Positions 28,342-35,430 of a DNA stretch of 64,000 nucleotides are shown here, piece after piece. The stretch is from NCBI RefSeq assembly GCF_016858125.1, contig NZ_CP064781.1, forward strand, positions 868,001 through 932,000. Reading direction: 5' to 3'. Below the pieces are notes generated by a model that saw nothing but the letters and a program-made list of their open reading frames with translations, ran no database searches and was not told where the DNA came from. The position numbers were made by a program, and so were the translations under genes. Source of the stretch: Azospira restricta. GTDB taxonomy: Bacteria; Pseudomonadota; Gammaproteobacteria; Burkholderiales; Rhodocyclaceae. Position 1 is the stretch's first letter. Each line of letters opens with the position of its first letter.

Positions 28342-28556
28342 GGTGTTTTGGCCCTGGTTTTGGTGCGCTTTGCGCTGAGGGAAGCCTCAGCCGCTTCGGT
28401 TGATGGCGTGCGCTCGATAATGATGGCCTTGGTAGTGGCGTCGAAGTACAAATCCACTGAATCGCCCTCCTGGATGCCGGCATTGCGCAGCAACGCTTCG
28501 GTGAGGGCAATTCTCCCCATTTTCTGTACTTTTTTCGTACCGAAATGAATCTTCAT
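28338..28556 (-). CDS. AbrB/MazE-like small DNA-binding protein
   Basis: Protein of 72 aa with an N-terminal swapped-hairpin (SpoVT/AbrB-type) sequence: KKVQKMGRIALTEALLRNAG, then EGDSVDLYFDATTKAIIIE. The C-terminal 20 residues are Lys/Arg/Thr-rich. It is the first gene of the defence operon and overlaps sspB by four bases, so it is most likely the operon's own repressor. No toxin partner is encoded beside it, which argues against a simple toxin-antitoxin pair. A small dyad (TGGGT-N7-ACCCA) just upstream could be its operator. Confidence 0.72.
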   Translation of the reverse strand: MKIHFGTKKVQKMGRIALTEALLRNAGIQEGDSVDLYFDATTKAIIIERTPSTEAAEASLSAKRTKTRAKTP

Positions 28557-28651
28557 GAAGTACCCGCCAGAGCGGAAGCTAGTCTTGAATCTGGGTGATA
28601 TTAACCCAACGGTGCCCTCCGCCGATACAGCGCATGAGCACAATATATGAT
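28557..28651 (-). promoter_or_regulatory. Presumed promoter/operator of the defence operon
   Basis: This 95-bp AT-richer gap separates the TIGR03747 stop from the AbrB-like start and is the only spacer ahead of the nine-gene operon. It contains TATATT on the minus strand (28642-28647), a plausible -10 box without a convincing -35, and a dyad TGGGT-N7-ACCCA at 28592-28608 between that box and the gene. Promoter activity and AbrB-like binding are inferred. Confidence 0.4.
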
Positions 28652-29401
28652 CTATAGGTACTTCTTGAATGTCGCCGCTGCAATGCACACCGCCACGCCG
28701 AGCAATGCGGCGCTGGGCAGCAGGATCAGCAGCGGGTTCACGCTGACCGGCAGTGCCAGGTAAGTCACCCACGGCAGCACGGCCAGCGGGATCAGGCTGG
28801 CCCTGGCGCGGTGATAGATGAACCCCGATTCGCGTCCCGCGCCGAAGCGGCGGATGTCCCGGCGCACCAGGCCGTCCACCAGCCCGACGAAGGCAGCCAT
28901 CAGGAACAGCGGCAGGGTCAGGCACAGCACCAGCAGCCGCACGAGAAAGACGAGCACCGTGTAGGCCGAGGCGATCAGGTAGCTCTCCAGATTCACGTAG
29001 ACCAGACCCAGGTAGTGGCGGAAATCCTTGGTCGGGCGATGGCTGCCGGCGCTGGCCTGCGCCGAGGCGTCGCGTATCCAGTCCAGCAGACCGCTCTTCA
29101 CGAACAGCCAGTCGTAGCCCTGCTCGACCAGACGGTACGCGGTGCGCCCCGGCTCCTGCACCAGAGCGCTGCGCGTGAAATGTGAGGAGAGCTGATCCAG
29201 CTCGTAGTGCAGCATGCCCTGCGCGTGGCGCCAGCTCTGATCGGGCCAGAAGAAGTGCATGCCGACGCATTCGATCAGGATGCACAGCAGCAGCGCGCCG
29301 CACAGCACGCCGAAGAAGCGAAACGGCAGCGTCACCAGGCCCGCGATCAGCCCCTGCTGTCGTTGCTGCTGGCGCTGGGCCGCAACGGCCGGATCGCTCA
29401 T
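28652..29401 (-). CDS. ICE membrane protein, TIGR03747 (PFL_4697) family
   Basis: Protein of 249 aa with four or five membrane helices (about residues 25-45, 125-160, 195-215 and 228-245) and the conserved segment FRHYLGLVYVNLESYLIASAY. It always accompanies TraD in clc-type ICEs and is probably an inner-membrane partner of the coupling protein. Its start overlaps the TraD stop by four bases. Immediately after its stop the defence island begins, so the normal neighbour (RAQPRD) is displaced by about 19 kb. Confidence 0.88.
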   Translation of the reverse strand: MSDPAVAAQRQQQRQQGLIAGLVTLPFRFFGVLCGALLLCILIECVGMHFFWPDQSWRHAQGMLHYELDQLSSHFTRSALVQEPGRTAYRLVEQGYDWLFVKSGLLDWIRDASAQASAGSHRPTKDFRHYLGLVYVNLESYLIASAYTVLVFLVRLLVLCLTLPLFLMAAFVGLVDGLVRRDIRRFGAGRESGFIYHRARASLIPLAVLPWVTYLALPVSVNPLLILLPSAALLGVAVCIAAATFKKYL

Positions 29402-31554
29402 GCTTCGGCCTCTTCAGCGGCGGCAATCTGCTTGAAGTCGTCCAGCAGGTCGTCGGGCAGCGCCTTGTCCTGCAGGCCGGGGATGCCTTGGTTCTCCCAC
29501 CAGTCGCCGGCCTCGACGTAGTGCTGTCGCATGTAGCCGGCCAGCTCCTGCAGATCCTTGGGCATGGCTTCGTCGGGATCGGGTGCCGGCAGCGGCATGC
29601 GGACTTTCCAGAGGTTGCCGCCCTCGATCAGCGCGAAGCACTGCCCCTTGGGCAGCGCCACCACGTGCGCCGGCTCGATCAACGGCACGCTGGTCGTGCT
29701 GATGCGGTCCTGGGTATTGGACGTGAACGCGGTATTGCCGTGCGGGTCGGAGCTGTCGGTGGCGCCGCTCATCAGCGCCGTGGCGTACACCTCGACCTTG
29801 GGCAGTTGTCGCGTCAACAGCTCGGCGGTGGCGGTCTCGCGCACGCGCAGCATGAACAGATTATTGAAGTTGCCGACCACCTGGCCGGCCTTGGCACGGT
29901 TGCCGATGCGCGCCTCGATGTCGCTCAAGGTCTGCGTGTAGGCCGTCACCTGCACGCCGGCACCGCCGCCCTTGTTGACCATCGGAATGAACTCGTCGCC
30001 CATGAGTTCATTGAATTCGTCGGCGTGGACGTTGATCGGGATCTTGGCGCCCGCCGCGGCGCCGGGCAGCCCGTCGTCGATGCCGAACTTGTAGATGTGG
30101 CCGGCGACCGAGACCAGATCGCTGAACATCGAGTTGCCCACCGCCGCCGCGACTTCGGCGTCGGACAGCGCATCCAGCCCCACGTAGACCACCGCGCGTT
30201 TGCGGATGACCTGCATCCAGTCGAAGATCGGCCGCGGGTCGGAGAGGTCAGAATAGTTCGGCGCGAGCAGTTGGGCGATCTTGCCGGTGGTGAGCTTCTC
30301 CAGCAGCGGCAGCAGCGAAGCGACGATCTTGTCGAAGTACGTCCGGTCGTAGCGCACGGCGCTGCGCAGGCCATCGAGCACCGGGTCGTAGACGCGCACC
30401 TGCGACAGGTACTGTTCGAGGGCGACGACGCGCTTCTCGCGCCCGATCATGTTGCGCGGGATGTTCTTGTCGTTCAGCTTGGCTTCGAGCTGGACGATGA
30501 CCTCCCAGGCCTTCGGCTCGTTCTTGGCGAAGTAGTGCTGGGCGTACTCGATGAACAGCGCGTCGATGTTGATGACGTGGCGCTGGATCAGCAGGTAGTC
30601 CGGCCGCTGCCCCAGCTCGACCAGGGCGCGGGCGATGATGTTGACGAAGCGCCAAGCGAACTCGCGGAATGCGGCGCTGTTGCCTTCGCCCGAGAGCTGT
30701 CCGGCGATGCGCGTGGCCACCTCGGAGATCCGCCCGAACCGGCCCACGGCGTTGTAGCGCGCCGAGATGTCCGGCCAGCCCAGGTGGAAGACGTAGAACT
30801 CGCCCTCGCGCCCGGCGCGCTTGGCCTCGACGTACATGCGCTTCAACAGGTCGGCGTCGCCCTTGGGGTCGAAGACGATCACCACCTCGTGCTCGCCGCG
30901 AACTTTGCGGCGGATGTCCTGGGTGATGAACAACTCGGCCAGGCGCGTCTTGCCCACGCGCGTGGTCCCGAGCACCAGCGAGTGGCCTACACGCTCGCCC
31001 AGCGGCAGGGTGACATCGATCTCGTGCGGCTCGATGCCATGCAGGCGCGGCAGTCCGCCGACCGGCGGCAGCGGTCGTGCCGGGTTGAGCGGGCTGTCCC
31101 AGGCCAGCGCGCGCGCCAGCGTCGAGACGGGAAACGGCGCGAATTCAAGCCGCTCCTCCAGCCGCCGGGCGGCCCGGTAGATCGCCGTCGGCTCGACATA
31201 GCGGCGGAACTCCGGCCGGTAGGTCTGCATCAGCCGGTGCGTGTGTCGCTGCTCCCAGCGAAAGCCCCGGCCGACGAACAATCGTTGCTGACTCACCGGC
31301 ACGTCGCGGCTGGTCATCACGTAGCGCGGCAGGCGGCGGATGTTGCGGCGATAGCGCAGGATCGCCCAGGCATCGCGCAGGCGAATCGCGCCGAAGGTCA
31401 GGAAGGCCAGTGCCGAGCCCAGGCCGAGCAGTGGGTTCAGCGCGAGCGACCACGGGGCCACCAGGCACAGAATCCCGGCGCCGGCGCAGACCGCCACGGT
31501 ATAAAGCTCCACCGCTGGCCGCAGCAGAACCTCGACCGCATGCGGTTGGGCCAT
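29398..31554 (-). CDS. traD: Conjugative coupling protein TraD (SXT/TOL subfamily)
   Basis: Protein of 718 aa that docks the relaxosome at the secretion channel. Two N-terminal membrane helices (about 12-35 and 40-60) precede a P-loop domain with Walker A LGTTRVGKTRLAEL near residue 200, Walker B EVVIVFDPKGDADLLKRM near 225, and VHADEFNELMGDEF with VTAYTQTLSDIEARIG further on. This set is typical of VirD4/TraD-type pumps. The start MAQPHAVEVLLRP puts the helices at the N-terminus; the open frame extends 71 codons further upstream with only low-complexity sequence. Confidence 0.92.
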   Translation of the reverse strand: MAQPHAVEVLLRPAVELYTVAVCAGAGILCLVAPWSLALNPLLGLGSALAFLTFGAIRLRDAWAILRYRRNIRRLPRYVMTSRDVPVSQQRLFVGRGFRWEQRHTHRLMQTYRPEFRRYVEPTAIYRAARRLEERLEFAPFPVSTLARALAWDSPLNPARPLPPVGGLPRLHGIEPHEIDVTLPLGERVGHSLVLGTTRVGKTRLAELFITQDIRRKVRGEHEVVIVFDPKGDADLLKRMYVEAKRAGREGEFYVFHLGWPDISARYNAVGRFGRISEVATRIAGQLSGEGNSAAFREFAWRFVNIIARALVELGQRPDYLLIQRHVINIDALFIEYAQHYFAKNEPKAWEVIVQLEAKLNDKNIPRNMIGREKRVVALEQYLSQVRVYDPVLDGLRSAVRYDRTYFDKIVASLLPLLEKLTTGKIAQLLAPNYSDLSDPRPIFDWMQVIRKRAVVYVGLDALSDAEVAAAVGNSMFSDLVSVAGHIYKFGIDDGLPGAAAGAKIPINVHADEFNELMGDEFIPMVNKGGGAGVQVTAYTQTLSDIEARIGNRAKAGQVVGNFNNLFMLRVRETATAELLTRQLPKVEVYATALMSGATDSSDPHGNTAFTSNTQDRISTTSVPLIEPAHVVALPKGQCFALIEGGNLWKVRMPLPAPDPDEAMPKDLQELAGYMRQHYVEAGDWWENQGIPGLQDKALPDDLLDDFKQIAAAEEAEA

Positions 31555-31562
31555 TTGCGCAC

Positions 31563-32096
31563 CTACTGCTCGACGCCGGTGGACGTGATGAGCACCGGGT
31601 AGTGGCGCAGGTCCAGGCGCTGGGCCAGGTCGTCGCCGGAGGCCGGCGAGAGGGTCAGGCCGGGAGCCAGACTGCGCAGCGCCGTCAGCGCGGCCATCGA
31701 CTCCACGTTGACCACCAGCCCCACGGCCTGCAGCTCCCGCAGCGCCGCCTGCCGCCGCCGCAGCCAAGCACGCGAACGCTCGTCGTCGCCGATCAGGAAC
31801 AGCGCCGTCAGGCCCGGCGCCCGGATGACGCGGCGCTGCACCTCGCCCGGCGACAGTTGCGTCGAGCGCACCGGCAGCATGGCGGCTTCGGCGTCGGCCG
31901 CGTTGCCCACGCGAGGGGCTGGCATCGGGGCCGGCGGTGTGGCCTGATCCGGCTGGGGATTCAGCGGCCGGTAGTACGGCAGCGCGGAGTCGCCGCCACG
32001 GTCTTCGACGACGATCAACGGCGCGGAGGCGGTCTGGGCGAAGACGCTGGTCGTGGACAGCAGCCCGATGGCGGCGATGAGGACGATGTGGTTCAT
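31563..32096 (-). CDS. ICE protein, TIGR03765 (PFL_4695) family
   Basis: Exported protein of 177 aa. A signal peptide covers residues 1-20 (ending SVFAQ), followed by LIVVEDRGGDSALPYYRPLN, a strong marker of the PFL_4695 family. It lies nine bases in front of traD. The C-terminal half resembles the thioredoxin-like fold shared with TIGR03757 and ends HYPVLITSTGVEQ. Function in conjugation is not established. The start overlaps the transglycosylase stop by four bases. Confidence 0.87.
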   Translation of the reverse strand: MNHIVLIAAIGLLSTTSVFAQTASAPLIVVEDRGGDSALPYYRPLNPQPDQATPPAPMPAPRVGNAADAEAAMLPVRSTQLSPGEVQRRVIRAPGLTALFLIGDDERSRAWLRRRQAALRELQAVGLVVNVESMAALTALRSLAPGLTLSPASGDDLAQRLDLRHYPVLITSTGVEQ

Positions 32097-32713
32097 GGCG
32101 TGGTGGCCTGGAGGGTTGGAACGGAAACGCCGGGGGCGAGCACGCGGATCAGGTGCCGATGCACACTGCGCCGGTAGCGCGCCGCGGGTGCCCCGCCGGC
32201 GGGCCGGTGGTAGCGGCCGATGGCAAGCAGCCAGTCCTCTCCCGGCGTGTGCTGTTCGTGCAGGATTTCCGCAGCGATGGCGAGGTTGCGGTACGGGTCC
32301 AGCAACTCGCAGGGCTGCGTGTAGCGATGCGTGTGGTAGCCGAGATTGACTTGGCCGAGGCCGGCGTCGATGCGATTGGCCGGCGTGCGGGCGAGCGCCC
32401 GGCGCAACCCCGCGCAGGCCTCGGCGCGGGTGGCGTAGCGCTGCGGCGTGCCGGCGACGTTGAGCGTCCACGGCCAGGGGATCAGGCGCCCGCGCAGCAT
32501 GGCGCCGCTCTCCTGCAAGGCCACCGCGTACAGCACCGCCGCCGGCACGTCTGCACGATGCGCCGCCAGTCGATAGGCCGGCGGCGGCACTTCCCGCGCC
32601 AGGGCGGCCAACGTCCAGCCGCCGGTGGCGAGCAGCAGCGCGGCGCTGGCGCAGCGGATGGCGACGCGGGACGGCCGACGCTCCCGTCCCGGAGCACCTA
32701 TTGCCGCTGCCAC
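32093..32713 (-). CDS. Lytic transglycosylase of the conjugation apparatus
   Basis: About 206 aa. An N-terminal hydrophobic segment (IRCASAALLLATGGWTLAALA) is followed by an SLT-type domain: VPAAVLYAVALQESG with the catalytic Glu, then GLGQVNLGYH and LLDPYRNLAIAAEIL. It opens the cell wall locally for the secretion channel. No ATG fits; the chosen start is a GTG at 32713 with GAGG ten bases upstream, overlapping the end of the TIGR03759 gene by 16 bp. The reading frame is open for 480 further codons upstream, but that part is the shadow of other genes. Confidence 0.82.
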   Translation of the reverse strand: MAAAIGAPGRERRPSRVAIRCASAALLLATGGWTLAALAREVPPPAYRLAAHRADVPAAVLYAVALQESGAMLRGRLIPWPWTLNVAGTPQRYATRAEACAGLRRALARTPANRIDAGLGQVNLGYHTHRYTQPCELLDPYRNLAIAAEILHEQHTPGEDWLLAIGRYHRPAGGAPAARYRRSVHRHLIRVLAPGVSVPTLQATTP

Positions 32714-33417
32714 TGGCCGTTCACCTCGCGCACCACGGCCGGCAGATCGCCGGGCAGGCCCAGCGACAGCCAGCGCCCCGCATCGTGGTTGAGCGTGATG
32801 GTGCGGGCGCGCACCCTGGCCGGGTCGATGCCCGCCTGGGTGGCCCACTGCCGGATGCGCGCGTCGTCCTGACGGCTGCCGACCATGTAGAGGTCGAAGG
32901 CCGTGCCGGCCGCCTGCAACTGCTGCACGCGCTGCGCGCACGGTGCGCAGTCGGCCTTGACGAAGACCGCCAGGCGCCCGGAGCCGGTGTTGCCGGCACC
33001 CTGCGCCTTGGCGCCGGGCAGGCTCACGCGCGGCTGGCCGGGAAACAGGCGCTGCCACGCCGCGTCGTAGGCCCGCTGGTAGGCCAGCGTCTTGCCGACG
33101 CGCCGGGCCTCGGCCTGCACCTGCAACTCCGCGTAGCGCCTCCGCTCCTCCTCGCTGCGGGCCTCGATGCCCAGCGCCGTGAGCGGATCGAGCTGGGGCG
33201 AATAGACCCCGAGCGGCCCCTGCATCAGTTGCCGGTAACGCGCCCACTCCTCGGAGCGAAGCCCCCATTCCCGTGCCTGCCTCTCGTCGAGCGCGGCATC
33301 GGCGCCCGGCTGCACCTGGGCGGGCACTATGCGCGAGTTCGTCACCGGGGCCGGCTGGGCGGATGCGCCGAAAGCGGCGAACAGGACGACGGCAGCGAGC
33401 GACGACCGCAAGATCAT
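32698..33417 (-). CDS. ICE protein, TIGR03759 (PFL_4693) family
   Basis: Exported protein of 239 aa with a signal peptide (residues 1-20, ending GASAQ). The central segment AREWGLRSEEWARYRQLMQGPLGVYSPQLDPLTALGIEA is the recognisable family core; part of it is quoted here as WGLRSEEWARYRQLMQGP. A second domain contains KADCAPCAQRVQQLQAAG, a thioredoxin-like CAPC motif, so it may handle disulfides. It sits between the coiled-coil protein and the transglycosylase with short or overlapping spacing. Confidence 0.85.
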   Translation of the reverse strand: MILRSSLAAVVLFAAFGASAQPAPVTNSRIVPAQVQPGADAALDERQAREWGLRSEEWARYRQLMQGPLGVYSPQLDPLTALGIEARSEEERRRYAELQVQAEARRVGKTLAYQRAYDAAWQRLFPGQPRVSLPGAKAQGAGNTGSGRLAVFVKADCAPCAQRVQQLQAAGTAFDLYMVGSRQDDARIRQWATQAGIDPARVRARTITLNHDAGRWLSLGLPGDLPAVVREVNGQWQRQ

Positions 33418-33426
33418 GGCGACCTC

Positions 33427-34074
33427 CTACGGCACCGCGATGCGCTGCGTCTGGCCGTTCACCTGGAACACGCCCGCCTGCGCCTCGATGGATTGCAGTT
33501 GCCAGCCGCCCTCGGCATCGCCCTCGCGCAGCAGCCGGGCGCCCGCGAGCGAGGCCGCGGCGGTGGAGGTGATCGACAGAAAGCGCTCGCCTCCCCGCAG
33601 TTCCACGCCGAGCACCCGGAACGGCGGCTCCGGCACCTTGGGCTTCGTCGCAACCGGAGCGCGCGGGCGAGCGGCGGATGCCACCTGCCTGGTCTTCTCC
33701 AGGCGGGTTTCGATTCCGTTCACGCGCGCCTGCAGCGTCTGTAGGTCGATGGCCAGGGCCCTCGTCTTGTCGGCCTCTTCGAGGCGCGTCATCCGTTCGT
33801 CCAGCGCCTGCCGCGCGGTGGCGAATTCGGCCTGGCTGATCGGCGCCGGCCGGCGCTTGTCTGCATCGGCACGTTGTTCGAGATCGGCCACGCGCAGGCC
33901 CAGCGCATTGACCTGCGTATCCTGCGCGCTGCCCTGGGTCTGCTCGGCGAGCCGCGACAGGCCGACGCTGTTGATGAGTGCCACGGCACTGATGAGCAGC
34001 AGCCAGAAGGCCGCGGCGATCTTGAGCCAGCGCGTGCGGGAATTGCGCTCGGATGGCGCTTGGGGAAAGGTCAT
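33427..34074 (-). CDS. Membrane-anchored coiled-coil protein of the ICE
   Basis: Protein of 215 aa, unrecognised as a named family. One membrane helix (about residues 18-36, LKIAAAFWLLLISAVALINS) is followed by a coiled coil (about 40-125, with VADLEQRADADKRR and MTRLEEADKTRALAIDLQ) and a C-terminal beta-rich domain (FRVLGVELRGGERFLSI). The layout resembles PilP/PilO-like accessory proteins of the conjugative pilus set. It overlaps the PilL stop by four bases, so it belongs to the same operon. Confidence 0.75.
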   Translation of the reverse strand: MTFPQAPSERNSRTRWLKIAAAFWLLLISAVALINSVGLSRLAEQTQGSAQDTQVNALGLRVADLEQRADADKRRPAPISQAEFATARQALDERMTRLEEADKTRALAIDLQTLQARVNGIETRLEKTRQVASAARPRAPVATKPKVPEPPFRVLGVELRGGERFLSITSTAAASLAGARLLREGDAEGGWQLQSIEAQAGVFQVNGQTQRIAVP

Positions 34075-34625
34075 GGCTGCATCTCCTCGGGCCGGTCGGC
34101 GTCCTGCACGGGCGTGGTGGTGCCGGGCGGGTTAGCGGGAAGGAAGGTGGGAGCACCGTGCCGGCTGAAGCAGACCTGGCGGGTCAAGTCATCGACCGAC
34201 AGCTCCCAGGCGGGGCCGGCAAGGGTCAGCAAGGCATCGCGCAGCATCAGCGGGCCCAGGCGCAGGTGTGCGGCGGGCAGCGGCAGCGCGTAGAGCGTGG
34301 CGGCCTCGGCCGCATCGCAGAGCCGATAGCCGGAGCGCAGCAACACGTGGCGCATGGCATCGCCCACGCTGGCATCGAGCATGGGCGGAATCGAGACCTC
34401 CATCGCCTGCTGCAAGAGATCGCGCTGCGCAGGTTCCGGCACCAGCTCGACCAGGGTGTAGCGTCCGTAGCGGGCAACCGGAACCAGCCCCTGGTCCAGC
34501 ACCGAAGCTATCTCGTCGGGCGGCGCTTCTATATGGTCAGGGGTGGCCGGTGTCGTCGTGCAACCGGACAGCAGGCCGCTGAGCACGGCGAAGATGCAGA
34601 GGAAACGAGACAGAGACGGCAGCAT
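34071..34625 (-). CDS. pilL: PilL-type conjugative transfer region protein (TIGR03748)
   Basis: Lipoprotein of 184 aa. A signal with lipobox LLSGC (Cys about 21) is followed by DQGLVPVARYGRYTLVELVP, the PilL N-terminal domain marker, and VGDAMRHVLLRSGYRLCD. It belongs to the ICE-encoded pilus or outer-membrane module. The start MLPSLSRFL places the signal directly at the N-terminus. It is the first surviving gene of this backbone operon; immediately upstream the sequence becomes non-coding or rearranged cargo. Confidence 0.85.
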   Translation of the reverse strand: MLPSLSRFLCIFAVLSGLLSGCTTTPATPDHIEAPPDEIASVLDQGLVPVARYGRYTLVELVPEPAQRDLLQQAMEVSIPPMLDASVGDAMRHVLLRSGYRLCDAAEAATLYALPLPAAHLRLGPLMLRDALLTLAGPAWELSVDDLTRQVCFSRHGAPTFLPANPPGTTTPVQDADRPEEMQP

Positions 34626-34878
34626 GTGGCACCCCACGGTGACGGGATGCCTTCACCATTGCAGAAGCGTGCTGCGCGGGATGCCGAAAATCCGAAACGC
34701 GCGGCGCCCCATTTCCGAGGGAAGTCAGGGCGGGTTCGGGCCCGTCATTTCGCCGGTGGCGATGGCGCTCGGGTTAGCCGTTGAAGACGCCGCCTGGTCC
34801 GGCAAGTGCAGCCGCACCCGTTCGATCCGCCCGATGAACCGGCGAAGTTGCTCCGGTGACTAGGTGCTCCGACACGGC
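34626..34878. other. Backbone-cargo junction upstream of pilL
   Basis: No complete gene. On the minus strand a short open stretch of about 45 codons (34861-34725) reads SPEQLRRFIGRIERVRLHLP and ends with a stop codon; composition looks coding, so it may be the 3' remnant of an ICE gene cut by the cargo insertion. I cannot name its family. The pilL promoter should lie in 34626-34725, without clear boxes. Confidence 0.35.
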
Positions 34879-35187
34879 AGCTGGTCTTCGATGAGCAGGA
34901 TGCGCATGACGACATCGTTCCGGACGGATGCCTTCATTCCATGCACCCGTCCGCACCGGGACTGCGGAAGTGTTCCTGTCCTCTGCTTCAGGGGCTGGCG
35001 CGGCGCGGAGCGGCCTCATGACGCCGTCTTCCCGTACCGCCGGAAGGCGCGCCAGAGCGCGACGTCATAGACAATCTTCAGCACGCCGCCGGCTACCAAT
35101 GGCACAGCCAGCCAACCGGCGGCAAACAACGCACCGCCGATGGCCGGGCTCGCCGCGGTCGTGAGGCTCCTGGGCACGGCGGTGAAG
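34879..35187. repeat. Imperfect 309-bp direct repeat, copy A
   Basis: Aligns without gaps to 39551-39859. I count about 27 mismatches in the 225 bases compared by eye, or about 88 per cent identity. Its left part repeats the first codons and upstream region of the response regulator gene (copy B carries the real gene start), and its right part encodes the end of an MFS transporter. The two copies flank the regulator-cytochrome-kinase unit in the same orientation. Confidence 0.85.
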
Positions 35188-35303
35188 CTTGCAGCCGCTG
35201 CGCGCTCGGCCGGCGTCACCTCCGCCATGACGAAGGCCGAGCGCGTCGGCACGTCCATCAGGGAGATCTCCCCATCGCGGCAAACCTGGACACAGTCGCT
35301 CAC
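35016..35303 (-). pseudogene. C-terminal fragment of an MFS transporter (copy A)
   Basis: The 95-codon frame encodes MDVPTRSAFVMAEVTPAERA, then AVPRSLTTAASPAIGGALFA, and ends with a basic tail after a membrane helix (LVAGGVLKIVYDVALWRAFR). This is the usual last two-helix end of a twelve-helix MFS exporter; the first ten helices are absent. It shares its last 57 codons with the copy at 39688. No function is expected. Confidence 0.7.
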
Positions 35304-35430
35304 AACTCCATGTCGTTCCGCTTGGACGCGAAAGGCCCCGCTGCCGGGAGACTAATCACTTGCCGTTGCCAGAAATTCCGTTGCTCCCGGATAGCACAGC
35401 CACCGCGATGGACTACGAGGAACAGCGGTA

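Noticed and set aside
28338-28556. Toxin-antitoxin pair with the AbrB-like protein as antitoxin
   Set aside because: The gene that follows is a DUF4007 protein of 301 aa and not a MazF, VapC or PIN-type toxin; no other small frame is adjacent.
29182-31602. Plus-strand open frame of 806 codons opposite traD
   Set aside because: It is the mirror of a clearly coding minus-strand gene in very GC-rich DNA; its sequence is a His/Arg/Val-rich low-complexity shadow with no domain or ribosome-binding site.
32093-34156. One 687-codon minus-strand protein
   Set aside because: Only its last 200 codons encode a recognisable lytic transglycosylase; the rest is an out-of-frame reading of the TIGR03759 and coiled-coil genes.
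34774-35019. Minus-strand frame of 81 codons in repeat A
   Set aside because: It reads across the repeat boundary and the antisense of the response regulator fragment; another frame (SPEQLRRF) looks more like a gene remnant.
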